A stretch of 57,591 nt of DNA, taken from assembly GCA_014800385.1 (NCBI GenBank), contig JAAVGE010000005.1, forward strand, positions 15,943 to 73,533. Direction: 5' to 3'. This document shows, one piece after another, positions 7,386-15,417 of the stretch. A program made the position numbers and the translations under genes. The DNA is from Bacteroidales bacterium. GTDB taxonomy: Bacteria; Bacteroidota; Bacteroidia; Bacteroidales; Muribaculaceae. The notes beneath the pieces are model-generated. The model made no database searches. It saw nothing but the letters and a program-made list of their open reading frames with translations, and had not been told where the DNA came from. Each line of letters opens with the position of its first letter. The first letter of the stretch is position 1.

Positions 7386-8652
7386 TCTTTTCAAGCAGAC
7401 GGTTAAAGAGGGCTATATACTGCTGTGCTATGTTCTCTGATGCAAAACGTTCGCGAACAGATTCGTGCAGGGAATCGCGGTCGATGTTCTGCGACAGTGC
7501 CCATTCAATGCCGGCAGCCATATCCTTTGTGTCGAGATAACGGGCTATATAACCATTCTTTTTATGCTTGATGATGTCACCCTGACCACCTTTGCCGAAC
7601 GATACCGGGATGGCACCACCAGCCTGAGCCTCGATGAGTGTGCCCGGCAGTGTTTCATACAGCGAAGAAGATATCACAACCGAAGCGCGGGCGTAGAGAC
7701 GGCGCAGCATGGCAGGATCTTCAATTCTTCCTATGAAGCGGTGTGGGAATCTGAGATCGGCCAACTTGTTTTCATCACGCAGCGTACCGAAGAATATAGC
7801 CTCGGCATTGTTGCTCAAATCAGGGTTAGTGTCAAAGAGATGATTCAGAGCCTCAACGGCATATTCAATTCCTTTGATAGGGTCATCCAGACGTGCCGCA
7901 CCCATGGCTATGACTTTCTTATCATGCTGGATAACTGAAGGCACATATCCTTCGGGCCATTTTGTCTCGAAACTGTCAACAGGGAACGGATTGAAGATGG
8001 TCATCACCTGTTTATCGTGCAGCAGGGTACTCTCCAATGCTTTTTCACGCGCCCAGTTGCTTACTGCCACAAACGTCAGATTACCCTCTTTATATACGGA
8101 CTCCTTCTTGAGCCAAACCTTATGGGAGAGGTCGTTCTGACGGTTGCTGTTCAGAAACGGGCAACATCCGCACTGCTGCGGGTCCTTATATCGCTCACAT
8201 GACAGGGCATGGTGACATATTCCGGTCATGTTCCACATGTCGTGCATAATCCATACCACAGGTTTGCCGCAGCGAAGCAGTTTGCGTACCTGCTTGAGCG
8301 ACACCATCCCCTGGTTGACCCAACTCATGACAACTACGTCGGCATTCTTTATTATTGGGTTTGAGAGCAACGATGGTCCGGTGTTGGCTATCGACACCTT
8401 GAAAAGGTTTTTGCGGTTCATTCCATTTGCAAGGAATATGCGCATGCGTTCCTTCATGAAATGGTATCCCCGGGAGAAACGGCTGCTCAGAGGAGATACG
8501 TCAGCCTCGGGATTAATCTGGGTGAAGACTATCATGGAGGAGTCAACACCCTCGCGACGGAGAGCGTTATGGAGGCGCATGGTGACTACGGCTGCACCGC
8601 CGATATTGTCACTATGGCTCAGTATGGCCACTTTTAAAGGTTTTGAGGTCAT
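7378..8652 (-). CDS. Glycosyltransferase family 4 (group 1)
   Basis: Retaining GT-B glycosyltransferase, 424 aa, cytoplasmic and probably membrane-associated. The N-terminal Rossmann half begins KVAILSHSDNIGGAAVVTMRLHNAL-like (GGA donor/acceptor loop). The C-terminal half has the donor-site run GRIEDPAMLRRLYARASVVISSS, LYETLPGTLIEAQAGGAIPVSFGKGGQ with the E-x7-E motif, and a closing helix. A middle cluster of Cys and His (CHHALSCERYKDPQQCGCCPF) resembles the variable insertion found in Bacteroides capsule/LPS transferases. It overlaps the flippase by 4 nt upstream and YigZ downstream, so it works with the flippase in assembling a surface glycan. Substrate cannot be told from sequence. Confidence 0.9.
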   Translation of the reverse strand: MTSKPLKVAILSHSDNIGGAAVVTMRLHNALRREGVDSSMIVFTQINPEADVSPLSSRFSRGYHFMKERMRIFLANGMNRKNLFKVSIANTGPSLLSNPIIKNADVVVMSWVNQGMVSLKQVRKLLRCGKPVVWIMHDMWNMTGICHHALSCERYKDPQQCGCCPFLNSNRQNDLSHKVWLKKESVYKEGNLTFVAVSNWAREKALESTLLHDKQVMTIFNPFPVDSFETKWPEGYVPSVIQHDKKVIAMGAARLDDPIKGIEYAVEALNHLFDTNPDLSNNAEAIFFGTLRDENKLADLRFPHRFIGRIEDPAMLRRLYARASVVISSSLYETLPGTLIEAQAGGAIPVSFGKGGQGDIIKHKKNGYIARYLDTKDMAAGIEWALSQNIDRDSLHESVRERFASENIAQQYIALFNRLLEKNG

Positions 8653-10127
8653 CTTCTGAATGGTAGTATATTAATTTTTTCGCGTCGGATTATGAATGTA
8701 ATATAAAGAACAAGGAGTATTGTACGGATGGCGTAGTCAACCACTTCCCAGGGTGTCACCGCAATGAGCGATATGCCGTAGAGTGCAGCCGCGACAACGG
8801 TGTAAAGAAGCATTGAGCGGAGGTCATAGGGTATGGGGTATTTAGCCCTGCCGACCAGATAGGAGGCCACGGTCATCACCAGATAACATCCTAAGGCCGC
8901 CAGTGCGCAACCCATGTAGTTGAATCGCGGCACAAGCAGGATGTTGATAAGGATGGTCACAGCCAGTCCCAACAGTGAGAACCATGTGCCCCACACTGTT
9001 TTGTCCGTTAGTTTGTACCACAGCGAGAGATTGAAGAATATTCCGAACAGCAGTTCGGCTATCATGATCACGGGCACAACCTTGAGTCCTGAAAAATAGG
9101 ATGGAGCGATGAAATATTTTATGATATTCAGGTAGAACATCACGCCGAGGAAAATCAGCAGTCCGAAGATCAGGAAGAACTTCATGGCATCGCTGTAAGC
9201 CTGCAGTTTGTTCTCACCTTTCTCCTTATTCTGGGCGAATATGAATGGCTCGTAGGCGAAGCGGAAAGCCTGGATGAACATCACCATGATTATGGCTATC
9301 TTATAGTTCGCGCCGTAAATACCAAGGTCAGCCATTGCCGTTGCCTTGTCAGGGGCAAGCCAGGGGTAGATAAGTTTGTCGATAGTCTGGTTCATTATCC
9401 CCGCTATACCGATAACCAGCAGGGGGAAGGAATAAACTATCATCTCGCACCACAGTTTGCCTACGAAACGGTAGCGGAACCCGGTCAGTTCCGGTATCAG
9501 CATGACCAGTGTCACACCCGACGATATGAGGTTGGCAAGGAAAATGTAGCCTATACCGAACGAAGGGTTGTAGAACCACTCCACGCTGCCGGGAGCGACC
9601 TTCATAAGCCAGGGGCAGAGAAGGAGGAAAAAGAGGTTGAGCCCTATGTTAAGCCCTATGTTGATCAGTTTCAATGTGGCGAACCTGACAGCCTTTTTCA
9701 CATATCGGAGATAGGAGAACGGCAGTGCCGTGAACGCATCGATGGCCACAGCCACGCTCATCATGGTTATATATGAAGCGTGTCCGGGACACTCCAGTGC
9801 CGTGGCTATACCTCCGGCGAAGGAGCAGGTCAATATGATGAACAATGTCGATGTCGAGGCCAGCGATATGAGGGCTGTCGAGTAAACGGCCATCGGGTCG
9901 GTCCACCGGTCATGGTTGGCGAAGCGGAAAAATCCGGTCTCCATGCCGTAGGTAAGGATAATCAGCACAAGCGCCACGATGGAGTAGATATATGTGACCT
10001 GACCATACTCACTGCTGGGGAAAAGGTTGGTGTACATCGGCACCAGACACCAGTTGAGGAAGCGTCCGATGATGCTGCTTAGTCCATAGATAGCAGTATC
10101 CTTTACCAATGATTTAACTCCTGCCAT
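8649..10127 (-). CDS. Oligosaccharide flippase (Wzx-like, MOP superfamily)
   Basis: Polytopic inner-membrane protein, 492 aa, with about 12-14 hydrophobic segments. It opens with the family start VKDTAIYGLSSIIGRFLNWCLVPMYTNLF, in which a conserved Gly-Arg pair and a helix break precede the first membrane span. It contains the characteristic EYGQVTYIYSIV region. MOP-superfamily flippases move lipid-linked glycans across the membrane. It is upstream of and overlaps (ATGA-type, 4 nt) the GT4 gene, and follows ruvB by 11 bp, so all run in one leftward transcript. Start is ATG at 10125-10127. It could serve O-antigen, capsule or exopolysaccharide; no polymerase gene is nearby to decide. Confidence 0.92.
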   Translation of the reverse strand: MAGVKSLVKDTAIYGLSSIIGRFLNWCLVPMYTNLFPSSEYGQVTYIYSIVALVLIILTYGMETGFFRFANHDRWTDPMAVYSTALISLASTSTLFIILTCSFAGGIATALECPGHASYITMMSVAVAIDAFTALPFSYLRYVKKAVRFATLKLINIGLNIGLNLFFLLLCPWLMKVAPGSVEWFYNPSFGIGYIFLANLISSGVTLVMLIPELTGFRYRFVGKLWCEMIVYSFPLLVIGIAGIMNQTIDKLIYPWLAPDKATAMADLGIYGANYKIAIIMVMFIQAFRFAYEPFIFAQNKEKGENKLQAYSDAMKFFLIFGLLIFLGVMFYLNIIKYFIAPSYFSGLKVVPVIMIAELLFGIFFNLSLWYKLTDKTVWGTWFSLLGLAVTILINILLVPRFNYMGCALAALGCYLVMTVASYLVGRAKYPIPYDLRSMLLYTVVAAALYGISLIAVTPWEVVDYAIRTILLVLYITFIIRREKINILPFRR

Positions 10128-10138
10128 TACTAATAATA

Positions 10139-11164
10139 TTAATCGTCAAAAAGACTGCCTGTGCGCGATGCACGCTTTTCGCCGAGATGACGGTAGGCCA
10201 AATCGGTCACTTCACGCCCGCGGGGTGTACGCTTGATGAACCCTTCCTTGATCAGGAACGGCTCATATACATCCTCGATTGTTCCGGGATCCTCACCTAA
10301 GGCTGTCGCGATGGTGGTCAACCCTACCGGACCGCCGTTGAACTTGGTGATGATGGTTGTGAGAATCTTGTTGTCAATCTCGTCAAGTCCGTAGCGGTCA
10401 ATGTTGAGTGCCTCGAGGGCGTAGGTGGCAATTTTGGGAGTGATACTGCCGTTTCCTACAACCTGAGCGAAGTCGCGTACACGGCGCAACAGGGCGTTGG
10501 CAATACGGGGTGTGCCACGGCTGCGGAGGGCAATCTCATGGGCTGCCTCTGCCGTACACTCCACGTTGAGCAGGCGTGATGAACGCAGGATAATCCGCTC
10601 CAGCACCTCATGATCGTAGTATTCCAGATGGCAGTTGATGCCGAAACGGGCACGCAGAGGGGCTGTAAGCAGACCGCTGCGGGTGGTGGCGCCAACCAGT
10701 GTGAACGGCGAAAGGGTCAGTTGCACGGTGCGTGCCCCGGGACCCTTGTCAATCATTATATCTATGCGGTAATCCTCCATGGCGGAGTAAAGATACTCCT
10801 CCACCACAGGACTGAGACGGTGAATCTCATCGATGAACAAAACATCATTCTCCTCCAGCGAAGTAAGTATACCCGCCAGGTCGCCCGGTTTGTCAAGCAC
10901 AGGGCCTGAAGTCACCTTCATCCCTACACCCAGTTCGTTTGCAATGATGTTTGACAATGTTGTTTTGCCCAGTCCGGGAGGACCGTGCAGCAGAAGGTGG
11001 TCAAGAGCCTCGCCACGCTGACGTGCGGCGGCCACGAACACCTTGAGGTTGGCGACAATCTTATCCTGTCCGCTGAAGGAGTCGAACTGCGAGGGTCGCA
11101 ATGCACGCTCCAGGTCGCGGTCGGGATCAGTGCCGCTGTTACGTATATCGAAATCTTCTTCCAC
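10139..11164 (-). CDS. ruvB: Holliday junction branch-migration helicase RuvB
   Basis: AAA+ motor of the RuvABC resolvasome; hexameric ring that pumps DNA through the RuvA-bound junction. 341 aa, normal. It shows [18 protein letters not shown], Walker [12 protein letters not shown], Walker [11 protein letters not shown], sensor segment [20 protein letters not shown], and a C-terminal winged helix ([25 protein letters not shown]). The start codon is GTG (11162-11164), placed directly after the TAA stop of the upstream guanylyltransferase gene (TAAGTG), which implies translational coupling. ruvA and ruvC are not in the window. Confidence 0.97.
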   Translation of the reverse strand: MEEDFDIRNSGTDPDRDLERALRPSQFDSFSGQDKIVANLKVFVAAARQRGEALDHLLLHGPPGLGKTTLSNIIANELGVGMKVTSGPVLDKPGDLAGILTSLEENDVLFIDEIHRLSPVVEEYLYSAMEDYRIDIMIDKGPGARTVQLTLSPFTLVGATTRSGLLTAPLRARFGINCHLEYYDHEVLERIILRSSRLLNVECTAEAAHEIALRSRGTPRIANALLRRVRDFAQVVGNGSITPKIATYALEALNIDRYGLDEIDNKILTTIITKFNGGPVGLTTIATALGEDPGTIEDVYEPFLIKEGFIKRTPRGREVTDLAYRHLGEKRASRTGSLFDD

Positions 11165-12247
11165 TTAGAGATATTTTTCTCCGAATTTGAGTTTCACATC
11201 GTTTACCATCTGCTTGATGCGCTGTTCTTCCGCTATGGGGCATATCAGAAGCACGTCGCCGGTGTCTGCGATGATGTAATCGTTCAATCCGTCAACCACC
11301 ACGAGTTTGCGGTCGGTGATGGCGAAGATGTTACCTGTAGAGTTATAGATAAGCCCTTCGCAATTGTGGGTTACGTTGCCGTCGCGGTTCTTGGGCGAGT
11401 TGTCGCGCATGGAACTCCATGTGCCCAGATCGTTCCACCCGAACTCAACCGGTTCCACAAACACATTGTCGGCCTTCTCCATCACCGCAAAGTCAATGGA
11501 TATGCTCATGCAGCCGGGGAAATTCTCCTCGATGAACTTACGTTCGGCAGGAGTACCGAACAGTCCCTCACCTTGCTGGAACACACCTTCCACATCGGGT
11601 GCATGGCGCTCCAGAGCCTGTTTGATGGAACGTGCGCTCCAGAGGAAAATTCCGGAGTTCCAGAAAAATTCACCGCTGTCAAGGAACACCTTGGCCAGTT
11701 CGGCATTCGGTTTCTCCGTGAAGGTTTTCACGCGGTTGATACCATTGACGAACGGCTCACCGATCTGGATATATCCGTAGCCTGTTTCGGGGCGTGAGGG
11801 TTTGATCCCCAGGGTGAGCAGCGCATCGTTCTTCTCCACGAAGTCAAAACCTGCCAGCACCGACTCCTGGAAGAGAGTCTCGCGGGTGATCAGGTGGTCG
11901 CTCGGAGTGACAATCATGCTTGCCTCCGGGTCCAGAGCGGCGATATGGTGTGCAGCCCATGCAATGCAGGGAGCGGTGTTGCGTCGTGCCGGTTCGAGCA
12001 ATATCTGGTCTTCGCTGACCTCGGGAAGTTGCTCGCGAATCAGGGGAGCGTAAATCTCATTGGTCACGAAGAGGATATTTTCAGCCGGTACCATGGGGAG
12101 AATACGGTCGTAACTCATCTGAAGCAGAGTGCGCCCGGTGCCTAAAATATCTAAAAATTGTTTAGGGCGCGAAGTGCGGCTGTAAGGCCAGAAACGGGAG
12201 CCGATGCCACCGCACATAATCACGCAATATCTATGATTGTTCTTCAT
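11165..12247 (-). CDS. Mannose-1-phosphate guanylyltransferase
   Basis: Makes GDP-mannose from GTP and mannose-1-phosphate, the donor for mannosyl and fucosyl glycans. 360 aa, the length of the single-domain ManC/GMPP form without the isomerase domain. It contains the nucleotide-binding signature GGIGSRFWPYSRTSRPKQFLD, the sugar-phosphate motif VKTFTEKPN, the metal/substrate region TPSDHLI and SIDFAVMEKADNV. Start is ATG at 12245-12247. First gene of the run guanylyltransferase-ruvB-flippase-GT4-YigZ. It could feed the Dpm1-type enzyme at the left edge and the flippase/GT pair. Confidence 0.93.
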   Translation of the reverse strand: MKNNHRYCVIMCGGIGSRFWPYSRTSRPKQFLDILGTGRTLLQMSYDRILPMVPAENILFVTNEIYAPLIREQLPEVSEDQILLEPARRNTAPCIAWAAHHIAALDPEASMIVTPSDHLITRETLFQESVLAGFDFVEKNDALLTLGIKPSRPETGYGYIQIGEPFVNGINRVKTFTEKPNAELAKVFLDSGEFFWNSGIFLWSARSIKQALERHAPDVEGVFQQGEGLFGTPAERKFIEENFPGCMSISIDFAVMEKADNVFVEPVEFGWNDLGTWSSMRDNSPKNRDGNVTHNCEGLIYNSTGNIFAITDRKLVVVDGLNDYIIADTGDVLLICPIAEEQRIKQMVNDVKLKFGEKYL

Positions 12248-12324
12248 ATCTGGTGTCTGTGTTGATTTTGTGCTAAGTTAACACTTTTTTTTTGATAAAC
12301 CATGCTCCCCACGCAAATATTTAC

Positions 12325-12332
12325 TATTTTTG
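12325..12332 (+). promoter_or_regulatory. -7 box for the TPR gene
   Basis: TATTTTTG fits TAnnTTTG and lies 19 nt before the ATG at 12352. No TTTG occurs at the proper 19-21 nt distance upstream, so the promoter is incomplete by consensus. Confidence 0.4.
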
Positions 12333-12351
12333 TCAGAAAATATAACCTGCC

Positions 12352-13107
12352 ATGCGAACTCTATCAATACTTATGATGCTCCTTTCGGTCGTTACGACGG
12401 TCTACGGAGCCTCCCCCGCCACCGACTACGATATTCTTGCCCGTAAGGAAAAGATGTTCTACGATGCCCGTGAGTGGCCCGGAGCATCGGCTATGCTCAC
12501 ACTGATGATTGATGAACGTCCGCAACAATCCAATCTTTACGGTCGGGCCATTGTGGCTCAATCGCTGATGAACGACACCGTCGGCGCCATGTCGCTGCTT
12601 GACAAGGCGATGAAAAACAAGGTGCCCTTCGACTCCGTGTTCTCCAATGTCAAAAAGGAGTCATTTGAACTGGGCAGGTCCGACCTTTACGAAACATTCC
12701 TGGTGCGCGTCAAACAAACCCATCCCTGGCTGGTGCGTGCCATCGACAACTATCTGCTTGACTACTACTGTTTCCGCCGTGACGGAGCAAAAATGGTGGA
12801 ATTCAGCAAGATGATGCTCGAAGGATTGCCCGACAACACCTTTTTTCTGAACATCCTCGCCGAAGGTTATCTGCTTGAAGGGGAGACAGAAAAAGCGGTA
12901 CTTGCCTTCCGTCAGGTGCTCTATTTCAATCCCGCTGACTACAATGCCACCCTCTATTTAGCAAACTATTATTACAACCGCTGGCAAAAGACCCGAAGCG
13001 ACAATGACCACTCCAACGCCACCAAGTTTCTGACCCGCTCAAACGAACTGAAACCCACCCCCTTCATCAATCAGCGGTTGAAGCAGATTCAGAAGCCTAT
13101 TAAATAA
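12352..13107 (+). CDS. Secreted tetratricopeptide-repeat protein, 251 aa
   Basis: Signal peptide at residues 1-19 (RTLSILMMLLSVVTTVYG, then ASPATDY), so the protein is exported to the periplasm. The rest is helical, with TPR-like pairs: MLTLMIDERPQQSNLYGRAIVAQSLM, FFLNILAEGYLLEGETEKAVLA and FRQVLYFNPADYNATLYLANYYYNRW. There is no catalytic domain, so it is likely a scaffold or binding protein. It is transcribed divergently from the guanylyltransferase gene and stands alone as a short unit ending at the terminator at 13258-13283. Start chosen at the ATG directly followed by the hydrophobic stretch. Confidence 0.85.
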   Translation: MRTLSILMMLLSVVTTVYGASPATDYDILARKEKMFYDAREWPGASAMLTLMIDERPQQSNLYGRAIVAQSLMNDTVGAMSLLDKAMKNKVPFDSVFSNVKKESFELGRSDLYETFLVRVKQTHPWLVRAIDNYLLDYYCFRRDGAKMVEFSKMMLEGLPDNTFFLNILAEGYLLEGETEKAVLAFRQVLYFNPADYNATLYLANYYYNRWQKTRSDNDHSNATKFLTRSNELKPTPFINQRLKQIQKPIK

Positions 13108-13257
13108 TATTTATATTAGTAAACCATCCTCAACAAAAAATAAAGAAATTTCACCATTGCGTGAACCAATCACCCGGTTTCAGCGTTTCAATAACAGATA
13201 GCAAAATTACTTTTTCCATTGCAAGAAATGTGATAATGATTGGTTTAGAATGATTTA

Positions 13258-13283
13258 GAGTTGTCGTGAGGCAACTCTTTTTT
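13258..13283 (+). terminator. Intrinsic terminator, rightward
   Basis: GAGTTG (13258-13263) and CAACTC (13272-13277) form a stem with the loop TCGTGAGG, followed by a T6 run (13278-13283). It is 150 bp after the TPR stop, with no gene between, and lies just outside the palindromic element that begins at 13292. Confidence 0.65.
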
Positions 13284-13291
13284 GTATGCTC

Positions 13292-13486
13292 AGAGAGCGT
13301 TTGAATTTAAATGCTTTTAGCACAAAGAGAGATTTTGGTGCGATTTTTCAAAATTTAAGAGGGAGCGATGCGGGCATCGTGACCGATTAAATCTTTGAAA
13401 AAGCGCCCAAAAGATCCTTTGTGATGAAAGCAAAAATTTAATAATCACTCTAAATATTAAATTTGGTTTAAATTCAAACACTCTCT
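13292..13486. repeat. Long palindromic element with 30-nt conserved core, copy 1
   Basis: Outer arms AGAGAGCGTTTGAATTTAAA (13292-13311) and its near-complement at 13467-13486. Inner arms also pair: 13312-13350 (TGCTTTTAGCACAAAGAG onward) with 13394-13433. At the tip lies the core 13358-13387 (AGAGGGAGCGATGCGGGCAT, then CGTGACCGAT), which itself contains the CGATG/CATCG mini-hairpin. The core is identical to that at 49269-49298. The right arm reaches the TGA stop of the leftward gene at 13486. Confidence 0.8.
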
Positions 13487-14097
13487 CAGATGTCCCACTC
13501 TCCCCCTTCGCTCAACATGGATGAGACCTTGTTGATGTCGGCGAGGTCCTTGAAAGGACTGGAGGATGCCAGGGAGTTGATTGACTGCAGGGTTTGGGCA
13601 AGCAGGGTGTTGTCGCCTGTTTCCAATGCTTTGTCAACGATTGTGAAGTAGTTGTCAAACAAACCGGCACGCTCATCGAATGAACGGTTCAGATAGTCAC
13701 GGATGAGGTTGGCTGTGGTATTGATTTTTTTTATCTCTACGGCAGCGTTTGCACGTATTTCCGTGCGGATTGTTTCCTGCTGCTCACAGAATTTTATGGT
13801 TTCATTAGCCTGCTCTACCATTCGGCTTATTGCACTGACTACGTCCGGACCTGAACAGAGCATTTCCAGGTTCTCTTTAACGATTGCTTTATCGTCTTGT
13901 TCCTCAACAACTTCTGCTGTTTCTACTTCTGCTGTTTCCACAGGGTGTTGCTCGGGGAGTTGCTCTGTCTTTTTATCTTCTCCCTTTTTCAGGGATGAAC
14001 TGATGGTTTGGACCGCCTCTACCGCCTGTTTCCCTTTTGCGAGGATATCAGGCAGTGAGGATGTTATATTGCTTAAATTTTTCAGATTGAATTTCAT
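13486..14097 (-). CDS. Hypothetical protein, 203 aa, second gene of a two-gene unit
   Basis: Not recognised. Soluble, no signal peptide. The N-terminal third (MKFNLKNLSNITSSLPDIL, then lysine/glutamate-rich) leads to a low-complexity stretch with the tandem VETAEVETAEV, which is also a DNA direct repeat. The rest is predicted helical, with coiled-coil character around MVEQANETIKFCEQQETIR. The start ATG overlaps the stop of the upstream gene by 4 nt, so the two products are probably made together and may interact. Its stop codon is the first base triplet of the palindromic element at 13292-13486, which would form a large hairpin at the mRNA 3' end. Confidence 0.7.
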   Translation of the reverse strand: MKFNLKNLSNITSSLPDILAKGKQAVEAVQTISSSLKKGEDKKTEQLPEQHPVETAEVETAEVVEEQDDKAIVKENLEMLCSGPDVVSAISRMVEQANETIKFCEQQETIRTEIRANAAVEIKKINTTANLIRDYLNRSFDERAGLFDNYFTIVDKALETGDNTLLAQTLQSINSLASSSPFKDLADINKVSSMLSEGGEWDI

Positions 14098-15305
14098 GCT
14101 AATTGATTATTTAAGATTTTCTGTGTTTTATCAGCCACAATAAGGGTTTGGGCATTGAGATTGCCGTCGTCATCCAACAGGGGTGTCTGAGCGAGTTCAC
14201 TCATGGATTTCACCATTATTGCAGCACGTTGAAACAGTTTGGAGTGGGTCATATCTTTTGGATCGAATACCGGAACAATAGTTTCCAGGTCATCCAGGAC
14301 GGGGAGAATACGACCTTCCAGGCGGGATGTGACCATAAGGAGTTCATCGCTACGTTTTACAACCCCTTTCATCACCTCTATGGCTCCATGAGCCTTTGCC
14401 TGCCACACCCATACTTCCGCGAGATATTTCTCGGCATCAGTGTGTTTTTTTGAATAGATTTTACCCGCCACTATTCCAATGGAGGCTAAGGCCATTACCC
14501 CTGTTGCAGCGTAGGTTATACCGGCCAGAACGGTTGCACCTGCAGCCACACCTCCGCCACCTGTAGCCAGTGATCCGCCGCCGAGCCATGCCAGTGTGGC
14601 CTGACGGGCAGCCGCTCCTGAAAGTTGGCTGATGGCTGTGCCTGTGCTTGCCGAACATAAAGCCGCCACAGTGGTATTCACCGCTGCCGGTACACCTGCC
14701 AGGGCTATGGCAGCCATAGAGCCCCCCGCACTTGCCGCAGCAAGCATATTGGAGCCGTTCATCTCAACGCTCTCCAGTTCCTTGAACTCGGTTTCACCCA
14801 TGGAGAGTGATGAGGACAGTTCATACTCCTTACTTTTTACGGAGTTGTTCAAGGCTTTCACTATTCTTATGAATCGGCCAACGGTTGTTTTGAGCATCTC
14901 GCATCTTGCTTGACCGAATGTTTCCAGACGATTATTAGCCATATAACGCACCTGTTCAATCTCGCGGTTTGTATCCTCCATGATCTTGTCGGCTTTCTCC
15001 TTCTTTTCAGCCGCAGCCTTACGCTGCTCATAGGCAGTCATTCCGGTCATCAGTTTGCCCATATCTTTGGCATAGTCACCCACATCCTGCATGGTCAGAT
15101 TCTGTGCTCCGGTTTTCAGTTCGGTGGCCTTTGTTGACACAAACTCAGTGGTGGAGTCAACCATATCAGAGCCGGCCTTCTTCACTGAATCAGCCAACTC
15201 ACCTATGGATTTCTCCTTAACAGTATTCACAGTTGATTCCACCGTGCTTTGAGCCGCCGCAACGGTTTCCTTTGCTTTCTTGGAAATTTTATCAAAGAGT
15301 CCCAT
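14094..15305 (-). CDS. Hypothetical protein with a Gly/Ala-rich hydrophobic segment, 403 aa
   Basis: Not recognised as a named family. The N-terminus (MGLFDKISKKAKETVAAAQS) is amphipathic and helical, followed by coiled-coil-like segments up to about residue 190. A long Gly/Ala-rich hydrophobic region comes next (about 185-285), including LAWLGGGSLATGGGGVAAGA, a glycine-zipper type of sequence that could insert in or associate with membrane. The C-terminus is helical. Longer in-frame starts upstream would lie before the promoter at 15328-15358, so I chose the ATG at 15303-15305; ATG 15312-15314 is an alternative. Forms an operon with the 203-aa gene. Confidence 0.75.
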   Translation of the reverse strand: MGLFDKISKKAKETVAAAQSTVESTVNTVKEKSIGELADSVKKAGSDMVDSTTEFVSTKATELKTGAQNLTMQDVGDYAKDMGKLMTGMTAYEQRKAAAEKKEKADKIMEDTNREIEQVRYMANNRLETFGQARCEMLKTTVGRFIRIVKALNNSVKSKEYELSSSLSMGETEFKELESVEMNGSNMLAAASAGGSMAAIALAGVPAAVNTTVAALCSASTGTAISQLSGAAARQATLAWLGGGSLATGGGGVAAGATVLAGITYAATGVMALASIGIVAGKIYSKKHTDAEKYLAEVWVWQAKAHGAIEVMKGVVKRSDELLMVTSRLEGRILPVLDDLETIVPVFDPKDMTHSKLFQRAAIMVKSMSELAQTPLLDDDGNLNAQTLIVADKTQKILNNQLA

Positions 15306-15327
15306 ATTTTTCATGTATTTAATATTG

Positions 15328-15358
15328 CAAAGATAGTTAACAAAGGAGTGTTTGCAAA
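15328..15358 (-). promoter_or_regulatory. Promoter of the 14094-15305 operon
   Basis: Minus-strand TTTG (complement of 15355-15358), 19-nt spacer, and TATCTTTG (complement of 15328-15335): a full consensus match. It fixes the operon start downstream of the longest open frame. Confidence 0.75.
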
Positions 15359-15388
15359 ATAAATCATTCAAATAGCGGAATTTTTGCT

Positions 15389-15396
15389 TATCTTTG
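15389..15396 (+). promoter_or_regulatory. -7 box for the GH9 gene
   Basis: TATCTTTG, 21 nt before the ATG at 15418. There is no TTTG at the right upstream distance. It is divergent to the promoter at 15328-15358. Confidence 0.5.
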
Positions 15397-15417
15397 CATA
15401 ATTAATCCCTTAAACTA

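Noticed and set aside
12260-12294. Hairpin GTGTTGA/TTAACAC followed by T9 as a rightward terminator
   Set aside because: No rightward gene or promoter lies before it. A weak 7-bp stem with a 12-nt loop is not enough to call a feature.
15306-15371. Upstream start of the 403-aa gene
   Set aside because: The extra codons cover the operon's own -33/-7 promoter.
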